64,000 nt of DNA from JAHECQ01 sp963775125 (GTDB taxonomy: Bacteria > Actinomycetota > Acidimicrobiia > Acidimicrobiales > SZUA-35), in assembly GCA_963775125.1 (NCBI GenBank), contig CAVZHQ010000005.1, positions 124,001-188,000 of the forward strand, in the 5' to 3' direction. Within the stretch, counting starts at the first letter, position 1, and each line of letters opens with the position of its first letter. Below, one piece after another: positions 8,851-16,577 of the stretch. Under the pieces are notes generated by a model. It saw only the letters and a list, made by a program, of their open reading frames with translations, was not told the DNA's origin and ran no database searches. The translations under genes were made by a program, and so were the position numbers.

Positions 8851-9489
8851 ATGAAGCACAAGACAGCACTCGCCACCGCCGCCTCGATCACCGGCGTCCT
8901 TCTCGCCAGCGCCGCAGCCATGGGTGCCAACGTCGGAATCCTCCGTTCGAACGACGACACCTTCGGCCAGCTCTCTGCCGCCGACGACGTCGCCTCCGAC
9001 GGTTCAACGCTCGAGTCCACGGTGGTCTCGATCACCGACCTGTCCACGACGGCGACCACCGCAGCCGCCGGCTCGCCGGTGGTCTACCAGGTGCCAGGCA
9101 TCGCCGACATCACGCTCGCCCGTTCAGGTGAGACCGGGGTCACGGTCGTCGGAGTGGTGCCGGTGACCGGGTGGACGCACAGCATCCATGCGAACGGCGA
9201 TGGCATCGAGGTGAAGCTCACCTCGGCAACCGAGCAGGTCGAGTTCAAGGCATCGGTGCTCGACGGCCAGATCCAAACCACGGTCGAACGATCAGCGTTG
9301 GGCGCCGCGTCCGCCGGTTCCACTTCGACCACCCAATCTTCCGGGAGCGGGACGACCAACACGACGTTCGATGACCACGGCGGTGATCGAGACGACTCGG
9401 ACGACGATGATTCCTACGACGACAACTCCGGTAGCGATGACTCCGGCGGAGACGATGACGACTACGAGGGCGGAGACGACGATGACTAG
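8851..9489 (+). CDS. Secreted protein with Asp-rich C-terminal tail, unknown function
   Basis: No family is recognised with certainty. The 212-residue product has a Sec-type signal (KHK, then a hydrophobic stretch to ~residue 25), a Thr/Ser-rich linker, a compact ~70-residue domain (about 75-150: VYQVPGIADITLAR, GVVPVTGWTHSI, IEVKLTSATEQVEFKA), a second Ser/Thr/Gly linker, and a final ~40 residues almost entirely Asp/Gly/Ser. The tail could bind Ca or other metal ions, or keep the protein soluble outside the cell. It heads an operon with ApbE and a ferric-reductase-like membrane protein. No canonical ApbE flavinylation motif (SGAT-type) is seen. The ATG is 7 nt after a -10 element. Confidence 0.8.
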   Translation: MKHKTALATAASITGVLLASAAAMGANVGILRSNDDTFGQLSAADDVASDGSTLESTVVSITDLSTTATTAAAGSPVVYQVPGIADITLARSGETGVTVVGVVPVTGWTHSIHANGDGIEVKLTSATEQVEFKASVLDGQIQTTVERSALGAASAGSTSTTQSSGSGTTNTTFDDHGGDRDDSDDDDSYDDNSGSDDSGGDDDDYEGGDDDD

Positions 9490-9772
9490 GCCTGTTGCTC
9501 CCGGTACCCGCGTGCTGGCTGCAGGCCTGGCCATCGGCGCCACGATTTCGATGGTGGGAACCATGGCGAGCGGGATGTCCAACGAAGACACCGCTTCTGT
9601 CCCGGCCCCCGCTGCTACAGCCCCGACGGCAGCTCTCCCGACGGTGTCCGGTGCCCCGCTACCGGTCGTGGTCGTCGGGGTGCCGGGGCCGGCTCCGAAG
9701 GTGGTTGCCGCTCCGCCGGCGCCGGCCCCCGTTCGCCCGAGACCGGAGACGACCACCAATGCCAGTCGCTGA
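9482..9772 (+). CDS. Small Ala/Pro-rich exported protein
   Basis: A 96-residue protein with an N-terminal hydrophobic segment (about 10-30, VLAAGLAIGATISMVGTMA) that may be a signal peptide or anchor, then a low-complexity Pro/Ala/Val-rich tail. Its ATG lies inside the end of the upstream gene (8-nt overlap) and its own end overlaps the apbE start by 14 nt, so it is embedded in a coupled operon. No homologous family recognised. It may tether or assist the acidic protein. Confidence 0.65.
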   Translation: MTRPVAPGTRVLAAGLAIGATISMVGTMASGMSNEDTASVPAPAATAPTAALPTVSGAPLPVVVVGVPGPAPKVVAAPPAPAPVRPRPETTTNASR

Positions 9773-10703
9773 ACCCACCTGGACCGATCGACATCTGCGG
9801 GCCATGGGATGCTCCGCCCAGATCATCGTGCTGGCCCGTCCCGCGTTCACCGCCGGTCTCATCGACCGAGCCGAGACGTTCCTCGCATCACTTGAACAGG
9901 ACTGGAGCCTGTTCGTAGAGGGCAGCGACCTCGCTCGTCTCAACGCACGAGCCGGGCGGGCGACCCACGTCAGCCTCCACACCCGTCTCCTGCTGGCCGC
10001 GGCGCAGCTCGCTTGGCTGGAGACCAACGGCGACTTCGACCCCCTGGCCATGCCGGGCCGGTCGACAGCCGGAGCGATGGCCCGGCTCGAGATCGACTGG
10101 GCCGCCGAGACGGCGACGACACCGTCGGGCTTTCGCTTCGACCCGTCCGGAATCGCGAAGGGCCTTGCCGCCGATCTGGTTGCCGAGGATCTCTTCAACG
10201 CCGGCGCGCTCGCCGTACTCATCAACGTTGGCGGCGATCTTCGAGCCATCAGTGACGCCGACGAACCGTCCGCCGATCTGCTCGGCCCGTTCGCCGGAGA
10301 CAGTTCACGGGAACTCGAGGCCGCCTGGCGTGTGCATGTCGAGCTGGCGCCCAACTCGTCGCTCCCGCTGCTCGTTGCTGATGGCGGGGTCGCAACCTCG
10401 AACTCGGTGTCTGCTCATCCCAACGGATCGGGGATGCCGCATGTGCTCGATCCCGCGACCGGCCGATTCGTCGATGACCTTCCGGCATCGGCCACCGTGG
10501 TGGCATCCGAAGCCTGGCGGGCTGAGGCCTGGACCAAGGTCGTGCTGAAGAACCGGCGAAGCGGGCTACAGCGAGCCGAGGACGAAGGGTTCGCCGCCCT
10601 GCTGTGTGACGGATCCGCGATCGAAGTGAACGCCGCCATGGCGTCCTACCTCGACCTGAGTCCACAGTCAGGTCTGTCCACGATGGGGTCGGGCCGGCCA
10701 TGA
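9759..10703 (+). CDS. ApbE-family FAD:protein FMN transferase
   Basis: ApbE proteins covalently attach FMN from FAD to Thr/Ser of extracytoplasmic redox proteins. The 314-residue sequence has the family features MGCSAQIIV near the N-terminus, RLNARAG, FDPSGIAKGLAADLV (flavin/Mg region), LINVGGDLRAI, GGVATSNS and HVLDPATGR. It lacks a clear signal peptide of its own from the ATG at 9759. In-frame sequence upstream is open but unrelated and overlaps the previous gene. No FMN-binding-domain substrate is encoded nearby, so the target, possibly the 8851 product or the membrane partner, is unknown. Confidence 0.88.
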   Translation: MPVAEPTWTDRHLRAMGCSAQIIVLARPAFTAGLIDRAETFLASLEQDWSLFVEGSDLARLNARAGRATHVSLHTRLLLAAAQLAWLETNGDFDPLAMPGRSTAGAMARLEIDWAAETATTPSGFRFDPSGIAKGLAADLVAEDLFNAGALAVLINVGGDLRAISDADEPSADLLGPFAGDSSRELEAAWRVHVELAPNSSLPLLVADGGVATSNSVSAHPNGSGMPHVLDPATGRFVDDLPASATVVASEAWRAEAWTKVVLKNRRSGLQRAEDEGFAALLCDGSAIEVNAAMASYLDLSPQSGLSTMGSGRP

Positions 10704-11416
10704 TCTCGACGGCCTGGATCGGCGATCTGCTCGGGATCGAGATTCCGATCTGGTGGTTCCTCGCCCGGGCCACCGGCATCGTGGCCCTCTTCGCCATGGG
10801 CGCCAGTGTCGCCTTCGGTGTGCTGCTGTCGACTCGGTTGCTTCCCGACCGGCGGCGACCGGCGTGGCTGCTCGACGTCCACCGATGGGTCTCGGGCATC
10901 GCGGTGCTCGGCCTCGGCGTGCACCTCGCTTCTCTGGTGGCCGACTCCTACCTGACGTTTGGATGGCGCGAGATCCTGGTTCCCTACGCGTCGAGCTGGG
11001 AGCCGTTTGCGGTGACGCTGGGAGTTCTGTCTCTTTGGTCACTCGTTGTCGGCACCGCGGCCGCTGTCTACCGCAAACGACTCAGCCGGCGCCTGTGGAT
11101 GAACCTTCACCGGCTGACCTACCTGAGCTTCTGGTTGTCGTGCCTGCACGCCGGGCTCGCCGGAACCGACGCTTCCAACCGGCTCTACCAGGGTCTTGTC
11201 GGTGTGCTGGTCCTGACGACTCTGTTCCTGGTGCTGTACCGGGTGCTCGTCACCGAGCCGCCCAAGAAGACCAAGAGCCGAATCGCCGTCCCGTCTGCGT
11301 GCACCCAGGTGCCCGCGGAAGATCCGACGGCCACCAGCTCCGGGGGCATCACCAGCGCCTCGGGCGGCAACAATGGCAAAGAGGTAGCCATAGCGGATCG
11401 AGTGGGCCTTAGCTAA
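10700..11416 (+). CDS. Ferric-reductase-like transmembrane protein
   Basis: An integral membrane protein (238 aa) with about five to six TM helices. Histidines lie on helices in the pattern expected for b-heme ligation: LLDVHRWVSG, GLGVHLASL, MNLHRLTY and SCLHAGLAG, like the ferric reductase/MsrQ/YedZ superfamily. It lacks a fused flavodoxin-reductase domain. The start overlaps the apbE stop by 4 nt (ATGA). Together with ApbE it suggests electron transfer across the membrane to a flavinylated exported partner. The last ~45 residues are a hydrophilic, low-complexity cytoplasmic or periplasmic tail. Confidence 0.8.
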   Translation: MISTAWIGDLLGIEIPIWWFLARATGIVALFAMGASVAFGVLLSTRLLPDRRRPAWLLDVHRWVSGIAVLGLGVHLASLVADSYLTFGWREILVPYASSWEPFAVTLGVLSLWSLVVGTAAAVYRKRLSRRLWMNLHRLTYLSFWLSCLHAGLAGTDASNRLYQGLVGVLVLTTLFLVLYRVLVTEPPKKTKSRIAVPSACTQVPAEDPTATSSGGITSASGGNNGKEVAIADRVGLS

Positions 11417-11419
11417 GCT
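11408..11419 (+). promoter_or_regulatory. Promoter/operator of the toxin-antitoxin pair
   Basis: A perfect 10-bp palindrome CTTAGCTAAG (11408-11417) overlaps the -10 hexamer TAAGCT (11414-11419), which lies 6 nt before the antitoxin ATG. Overlap of a palindrome with -10 fits autorepression by the antitoxin. It also overlaps the stop codon of the upstream gene. Confidence 0.45.
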
Positions 11420-11425
11420 AGGTTC

Positions 11426-11682
11426 ATGACCACCCATGTCGTCAACACGCACGAGGCGAAGTCTCGGCTGTCGGAGTTGATCCGCGAAGCCGAAGAGGGA
11501 GCGGAGGTGATCGTTGCGCGAAATGGTCGGCCCGTGGCCAGGATTGTTGCCTGGAAAGGCGCCAGCTCTGCGCGGTGCCGGGGGCGTGGTCTGGCAAGGT
11601 TGTGTACGGCGAGGATGTTGTTGGATCTGACGCGGACATCGTGGCCATCTTTGACGAGTCATCTGAGGCTGACGCGGTGTGA
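11426..11682 (+). CDS. Phd/YefM-family antitoxin, apparent frameshift
   Basis: N-terminal Phd/VapB-type DNA-binding domain TTHVVNTHEAKSRLSELI, then EEGAEVIVARNGRPVARIVAW. After about residue 50 the frame runs into Arg/Cys-rich sequence. Adding one base near 11571-11577 restores RVPGAWSGKVVYGED...IFDESSEADAV, a normal toxin-binding C-terminus. Its TGA at 11680-11682 then overlaps the toxin GTG by 4 nt, the usual coupling in such operons. That independent match makes the corrected frame convincing. Uncorrected, the frame ends near 11698. It neutralises the adjacent PIN toxin and probably represses the operon. Confidence 0.8.
11571..11577 (+). other. Apparent -1 indel in antitoxin gene
   Basis: One base is missing relative to the frame that ends in the 4-nt overlap with the toxin. 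A G missing at CGGTG is one possibility. Confidence 0.55.
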
Positions 11683-12059
11683 GGATCCTTCTGGATAGTC
11701 ACGTTGTCCTGTGGTGGCTCGACGACAGCGCAGCGATGGGTCCTCGGTGTCGCGAGCTGATTCGGAACGCTGACGAGGCCTTCATCTCGGCGGTGACGCC
11801 TTGGGAGCTGGGGACCAAACGTGCGCTTGGGAAGCTGACGATGCCCGACGGGCTTGTCGATGAGCTCGAGTCTGAGGGATTCGTTTCACTGTCGATCACG
11901 GCTGCGCACGCTGCGTTGGCGCCGGCGTTGCCGCCCCATCATCGTGACCCATTCGACCGGATGCTGGTCGCTCAGGCGCAACTCGAGACACTGGTGTTGG
12001 TGACTGCCGACAACGTTCTTGCGGGCTATGAGATAGAGCGATTCGACGCTCGGAGCTGA
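11679..12059 (+). CDS. PIN-domain toxin (VapC-like)
   Basis: Ribonuclease toxin of the PIN family (126 aa). Acidic residues of the Mg site are visible: Asp6 in MRILLDSHVVLWWL, a Glu in AVTPWELGTKRALGKL, and the C-terminal DPFDRMLVAQA and LVLVTADN. This belongs to the PIN subgroup with the LLDSHVxLW start that typically pairs with Phd antitoxins. GTG at 11679 overlaps the corrected antitoxin stop. Confidence 0.88.
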   Translation: MRILLDSHVVLWWLDDSAAMGPRCRELIRNADEAFISAVTPWELGTKRALGKLTMPDGLVDELESEGFVSLSITAAHAALAPALPPHHRDPFDRMLVAQAQLETLVLVTADNVLAGYEIERFDARS

Positions 12060-12082
12060 ATCGCAGGGGTGTCAGCGCCGAG

Positions 12083-12973
12083 TCACAGGTCGACCCGTAG
12101 CTGTTCGGCTGGACGTCTCGGCGTCGGAAGCGGTGCCAGAGCGGGAGCGTCGGGAGCCATCGCGGCGTTGATGCGCTCCCAGACCGACTGCGCCAACATC
12201 GGTGCATCGAGGTTGTCGGGGGTATGGGCGAAGACGTGAGGTCGCAGTCCCCGGCCGATCCACTCGGCGATCTTGGGATACCAGGGCTCCCAATCGGCCA
12301 ACGAACCCTCGGTGTCGGTTCGGCCGATGAGGCGGACGATGGGTTGGTTTCCGGTTGCGACCGGACGGACCGGCACTCTCGGCTTGGCGTTCCAGGCGTC
12401 GTGCTCCGCGGGCGTGGTCGGCGCGACGGCGAACAGGGCTCGGCTGTCGAGCACCACCCGGTTCACCCCATGCGCGGCCAGCAGATCATCGAGCGGGCGT
12501 TCGGCCGAACCGCCGACGAAGTAGTCGAGATGGCGCACCTCGACGGCCCAGTCGAAGCTTGTCGGAAGCTGCCGAAGGAACGATCGGAGGTGCGGCAGCG
12601 CCTCGGGCCCCAGCGACGCGGGCAACTGAATCTGGATCGGCCCGAGAATCTCCGCCATCGGCTCGAGACGGACCAGGAAGTCGGACAGCTCCTTGTCGGC
12701 GTTGTGGAGCCTGCGATCGTGGGTGATCGTGCGAGGAAGTTTGAAGCAGAAGCGAAACTCGGCGGGGACTTGTTCGACCCAACGGGCAACGGCATGCTCG
12801 GACGGCACGGCGTAGAACGTGGTGTTGCCCTCGACGCCGGTACACCACGTCACATAGGCCGAAAGTTCGGTACCCGTCGAGGTGTCGGCAGGGAACCATC
12901 TGCCGAGCCAACCTCTGTGGGCCCACATGGCACAGCCGACGTGCAGTTCGCTGGTCACCTGGGGGTCGGTCAC
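12083..12973 (-). CDS. DUF72 (YecE-like) protein
   Basis: TIM-barrel DUF72 family of unknown biochemical role. Visible family features are LHVGCAMWAHRGWLGRWFP at the N-terminus, EGNTTFYAVPS, FRFCFKLPRTITHDRRL, LGPIQIQLPASLG, WAVEVRH, and VRLIGRTDTEG. GTG at 12973 is taken as the start. A second GTG at 12958 fits the family N-terminus equally well and leaves more room for the divergent promoter. Only 16 bp separate the longer form from the start of the divergent oxidoreductase gene. Confidence 0.88.
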   Translation of the reverse strand: MTDPQVTSELHVGCAMWAHRGWLGRWFPADTSTGTELSAYVTWCTGVEGNTTFYAVPSEHAVARWVEQVPAEFRFCFKLPRTITHDRRLHNADKELSDFLVRLEPMAEILGPIQIQLPASLGPEALPHLRSFLRQLPTSFDWAVEVRHLDYFVGGSAERPLDDLLAAHGVNRVVLDSRALFAVAPTTPAEHDAWNAKPRVPVRPVATGNQPIVRLIGRTDTEGSLADWEPWYPKIAEWIGRGLRPHVFAHTPDNLDAPMLAQSVWERINAAMAPDAPALAPLPTPRRPAEQLRVDL

Positions 12974-12976
12974 GTC

Positions 12977-12982
12977 TAGAGT
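12977..12982 (+). promoter_or_regulatory. -10 element of the oxidoreductase gene
   Basis: TAGAGT, 7 nt before GTG 12990, with no ribosome binding site. It supports this start and leaderless translation. Confidence 0.45.
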
Positions 12983-12989
12983 CTTCCCT

Positions 12990-15900
12990 GTGACTGCTCT
13001 CGAGTACAGACTCTCCGACCGTATGGAAGCCACCAGCGGCGTGGTTGCCATGTCCGGTATCCAGGCCATCATGCGTATCCCGCTCGACCAGAAACGCATC
13101 GATCAGCTCAATGGGCTGAACACCGCTGCGGTGATCTCGGGCTACCGCGGATCGCCCGTCGGCGGTATGGACCAGGCCTATGAGGCCGACGAAGACATCC
13201 TCAAGGCCAACAACATCGAGTTCATCTCGGGGGTCAATGAGGACCTGGGGGCAACGGTCGTTTGGGGATCGCAGCAGACGTCGCTCGAGAAGGGCGCCAA
13301 GTTCGATGGCGTCATGGGTATGTGGTACGGCAAGGGTCCCGGCATCGACCGCAGCGGCGACGCCATCCGCCACGCCAACTCGTCCGGTGTCCACCCCAAG
13401 GGCGGCGTGCTGGCCGTCACCGGTGACGACCCGTTCTGCAAGTCGTCCACCATCGCGTCGGCATCGGAGTGGGCGCTCGCCGATCTCGCGTTGCCCACGC
13501 TCTACCCCGGCACCGTGCAGGAGGTGCTCGACTACGGGCACTACGGCTACGAGCTCTCCCGGTTCTGTGGCGCGTGGGTCGGTTTCAAGATCCACTCGAA
13601 CGTGGCCGACGGCTATGCAACCGTGAACACCGACCTCGACCGACTACCGGTCGTGCGGCCCGAAGTCGAGGTCCAGGGTGTCCCGTTCGTGGCCCATCAG
13701 TCGGTCACCCTCATCGCGCCGTTCTCGATGCGGACCGAGCAGGACATGTTCGGTCCTCGCCTCGAAGCAGCGAAGCGGTTCGTTGCGGCCAATGGGCTCG
13801 ACAAGGTGTACGGCGCGGTCGACATGCCGGCTCGGGTGGGCATCATCGCCGCCGGCCCCACCTACGGCGAGCTGCGTGCGGCGTTGACCAAGATGGGCTT
13901 CCCCACCGAGGTCGAACTGGGCGAGGCCGGCATCCGTCTCTACAAGCCGGCCATGATCTGGCCGCTCGAGCCCGACGGGCTCACCGGCTTCGCCGACGGA
14001 CTCGAAGAGATCATCGTCATCGAGGAGAAGCGGGCCTTCATCGAGACCCAGGTCCGCGACATCCTGTACGGTCGCACCGGCGCACCACGTGTCATCGGCA
14101 AGCGCGATGACGAAGGCCGCCCGCTCGTCGCTCACTACGGCGGCCTCACCACCGAAGACCTCATGGGGCCGGTGAAGGCTCGCCTCACCCGGTACGTGCA
14201 CGAGGACAGCTTCGCCAAGCAGCGCATGTCCATCCCGGTGGCGGTGCTCGACCACGCCAAGTCCCTCCCCGATCGCTCGGCCTACTTCTGTTCCGGTTGC
14301 CCCCACAACCGATCGACGGTCCTACCGGACGGCTCGATGTCCGGTGGTGGCATCGGCTGCCACGGCATGGTGCTGGGCATGGAGCGCGAGAACTTCGGCA
14401 TCACCCACATGGGTGGGGAGGGCGTGCAGTGGGTCGGTATGGCGCCGTTCGTCACTGACACCCACCGGTTCCAGAATCTGGGCGACGGCACCCTGGCCCA
14501 CTCGGGGTACCTCGCCATCCGTCAGGCCATCTCGGCCGGCACCAACATCACCTACAAGATCCTCTACAACGGCACGGTCGCCATGACCGGCGGTCAGGAC
14601 GCGGCCGGGGCCATGGACGTGCCCGACCTCAGCCGGGCACTCGAGGCCGAGGGCGCAGCCAAGATCGTCATCGTCGCCGACGACCCCAAGAAGTACCCGA
14701 GCGATGCCCGTTTCGCCAAGAACTCCCGCATCGAGCACCGGGACAAGCTCGACGACGTGCAGCGAGAGCTGCGCGACATTCCCGGCACCACCGTTCTCAT
14801 CTACGACCAGCAGTGCGCGGCCGAGCTTCGGCGGGGCCGGACCCGCGGCACGATCGTCACCCCGACCACCCGGGTCATGATCAACGAGGACATCTGCGAA
14901 GGCTGCGGTCATTGCGGCCAGGTCTCGAACTGTGCATCGGTGCACCCGGTGTCCACGCCGTTCGGCCGCAAGACCCAGATTCATCAGGAGTCCTGCAATT
15001 TCGACCTCACCTGTCTCGGCGGCAACTGCCCGGCGTTCGTCACCGTCGAAATCGACCCGGACTTCAAGCCGTCCAAGGAACGCGCCGGGGTTCCCGCCGG
15101 CGAGATGCCGGCGGCCCCCGAGATTCCCGCCGAGGGCAACATCCTGTTGGTCGGCATCGGCGGCACGGGCGTCGTCACGGTCAATCAGGTGCTGGCCACC
15201 GCGGCGTTGCTCGACGGCAAGTACTCCAACGGGCTCGACCAGACCGGACTGGCCCAGAAGGGCGGACCGGTCGTGTCGAACCTGCTGATCACGACGGCGC
15301 CGGACCTCGGCGGCACCAACCGCGTCATCGAAGGCACGGCCGACGCCATGCTGATCTTCGACCTCCTCACCGGAACCAAGAACCTGAGCCGGGCTGACGC
15401 CGAACGAACCCGTGCGGTGGTGTCCACCGCGCTGGTGCCGACCGGAGCCATGGTGTCGGGCCGCGGGGCCGAGAAGTTCCCCGAGCTCGAACGCTTCCGT
15501 GCCGCGGTCGATGGCGCCACCGTCGCCGCCGACAACATCTGGCTCGACTCGGTCGGCATCGCTCGCCGTGTGTTCGCCAGCCAGCCGGCCGCCAACGTGT
15601 TGGTGGTAGGCCTGGCCTTCCAGCGAGGCATGTTGCCGATGTCGGCCGACAGCATCGAGCGGGCCATCGAGCTCAACGGTGTGTCGGTCCAGACCAACCT
15701 CGAGGCGTTCCGTCTCGGTCGTCGGCTCGCCGCCGATCCTTCGCTGCTCGCGCAGCTCGAGTCCGGTTCCGCCACGGCCGAGGCCACCGGTCCCGCTCCG
15801 CTCACCGGGGCTGCGGCGCTGATGGCCGCAGAGATCGGCGGGGGAGCTGCACTCCAGGAGGTGCTGGCCTACCGCCTGCCCGAGCTCATCGAGTATCAGA

Positions 15901-16466
15901 ACGAGGGCTATGCCCGTCAGTTCGCGGCCGATGTGAAGCGGGTCCGAGATGCCGAGGCTCGACTGGTTGGTGACCGGACCGACCTGAGCGAGACCGTTGC
16001 CCGCATGCTCTACAAGGCAATGGCCTACAAGGATGAGTACGAGGTCGCTCGACTCGCCCTCAAGTCCGACATCACCGACAAGGCCCGGGAGCGGTTCGGG
16101 CCCAACGCGAAGGTCAGCTATCAGCTCAAGCCGCCGTCGCTCAAGATGGTCGGGGTGAAGAAGAAGACCGCCATCCCTGAGGCTGCCGGACGCAAGATGT
16201 TCGAGGCCCTGGTGAAGACCAAGGGCATGCGGGGCAAGAAGTGGGACCCGTTCGGCCGAACCGAGGAGCGCCGCATCGAGCGGGCCCTCGTCGACGACTA
16301 TCGGGCGCTCACCCACCAGCTCGTGGCCAAGCTCGAGGCCGGCAACTACGACCAGGCGGTCCAGATCGCCGGCCTGTACGACATGGTCCGCGGCTTCGAC
16401 GAGATCAAGCTGGCCAACGTCGCGGAGTACCGCACCAAACTGGCCGCCGCGCTCGCCGCCTACTGA
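12990..16466 (+). CDS. Indolepyruvate ferredoxin oxidoreductase family, fused subunits
   Basis: A large (1158 aa) fused 2-oxoacid:ferredoxin oxidoreductase, expected to decarboxylate aryl- or branched 2-oxoacids to acyl-CoA using TPP and Fe-S clusters. Domains in order: N-terminal pyrimidine-binding/core (GLNTAAVISGYRGSPVGGMD), TPP domain with CSGCPHNRST and GIGCHGMVLGM, NGTVAMTGGQDAAG, a cysteine-rich Fe-S segment (CEGCGHCGQVSNC, then CNFDLTCLGGNCPAF), and a C-terminal gamma/IorB-like domain (LVGIGGTGVVTVNQVLATAA, QTGLAQKGGPV). GTG 12990 keeps the family N-terminus LSDRMEATSGVVAMSGIQA. An ATG at 13023 is the alternative. Substrate is not determined by context. Confidence 0.93.
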   Translation: MTALEYRLSDRMEATSGVVAMSGIQAIMRIPLDQKRIDQLNGLNTAAVISGYRGSPVGGMDQAYEADEDILKANNIEFISGVNEDLGATVVWGSQQTSLEKGAKFDGVMGMWYGKGPGIDRSGDAIRHANSSGVHPKGGVLAVTGDDPFCKSSTIASASEWALADLALPTLYPGTVQEVLDYGHYGYELSRFCGAWVGFKIHSNVADGYATVNTDLDRLPVVRPEVEVQGVPFVAHQSVTLIAPFSMRTEQDMFGPRLEAAKRFVAANGLDKVYGAVDMPARVGIIAAGPTYGELRAALTKMGFPTEVELGEAGIRLYKPAMIWPLEPDGLTGFADGLEEIIVIEEKRAFIETQVRDILYGRTGAPRVIGKRDDEGRPLVAHYGGLTTEDLMGPVKARLTRYVHEDSFAKQRMSIPVAVLDHAKSLPDRSAYFCSGCPHNRSTVLPDGSMSGGGIGCHGMVLGMERENFGITHMGGEGVQWVGMAPFVTDTHRFQNLGDGTLAHSGYLAIRQAISAGTNITYKILYNGTVAMTGGQDAAGAMDVPDLSRALEAEGAAKIVIVADDPKKYPSDARFAKNSRIEHRDKLDDVQRELRDIPGTTVLIYDQQCAAELRRGRTRGTIVTPTTRVMINEDICEGCGHCGQVSNCASVHPVSTPFGRKTQIHQESCNFDLTCLGGNCPAFVTVEIDPDFKPSKERAGVPAGEMPAAPEIPAEGNILLVGIGGTGVVTVNQVLATAALLDGKYSNGLDQTGLAQKGGPVVSNLLITTAPDLGGTNRVIEGTADAMLIFDLLTGTKNLSRADAERTRAVVSTALVPTGAMVSGRGAEKFPELERFRAAVDGATVAADNIWLDSVGIARRVFASQPAANVLVVGLAFQRGMLPMSADSIERAIELNGVSVQTNLEAFRLGRRLAADPSLLAQLESGSATAEATGPAPLTGAAALMAAEIGGGAALQEVLAYRLPELIEYQNEGYARQFAADVKRVRDAEARLVGDRTDLSETVARMLYKAMAYKDEYEVARLALKSDITDKARERFGPNAKVSYQLKPPSLKMVGVKKKTAIPEAAGRKMFEALVKTKGMRGKKWDPFGRTEERRIERALVDDYRALTHQLVAKLEAGNYDQAVQIAGLYDMVRGFDEIKLANVAEYRTKLAAALAAY

Positions 16467-16520
16467 CCGCCGGCCGCCCAATCCCCCCCAACCAACCCGG
16501 CAACCCCCAACCACTCCCGG

Positions 16521-16570
16521 CAACCGTGTGCAGCCACCACCTCTGAGCGGGGTGGTACTGCACGCGGTTG
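16521..16570. repeat. Palindromic element, family B, copy 1
   Basis: A 50-bp inverted repeat in the convergent gap after the oxidoreductase gene. Outer arms CAACCGTGTGCAG and CTGCACGCGGTTG pair with one wobble, and inner arms ACCACC and GGTGGT flank a short loop. A related 50-bp element is at 47617-47666. Its position suggests a bidirectional terminator or REP-like role. Confidence 0.8.
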
Positions 16571-16577
16571 TAGGTTT

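Noticed and set aside
9371..9489. Simple-sequence Asp/Gly/Ser region as a repeat array
   Set aside because: It is the in-frame acidic tail of the 8851 protein; codons vary, so it is coding composition and not a DNA repeat.
12990..16466. Ribosome-binding-site-led start at ATG 13023 for the oxidoreductase
   Set aside because: No ribosome binding site precedes it and it would cut part of the family N-terminus; GTG 12990 sits 7 nt after a -10 hexamer. Kept as a lower-ranked alternative.
14322..16523. Very long open frame antisense to the oxidoreductase gene
   Set aside because: Shadow frame created by high GC at third codon positions; the plus-strand gene has clear Fe-S and TPP motifs and the antisense product has none.
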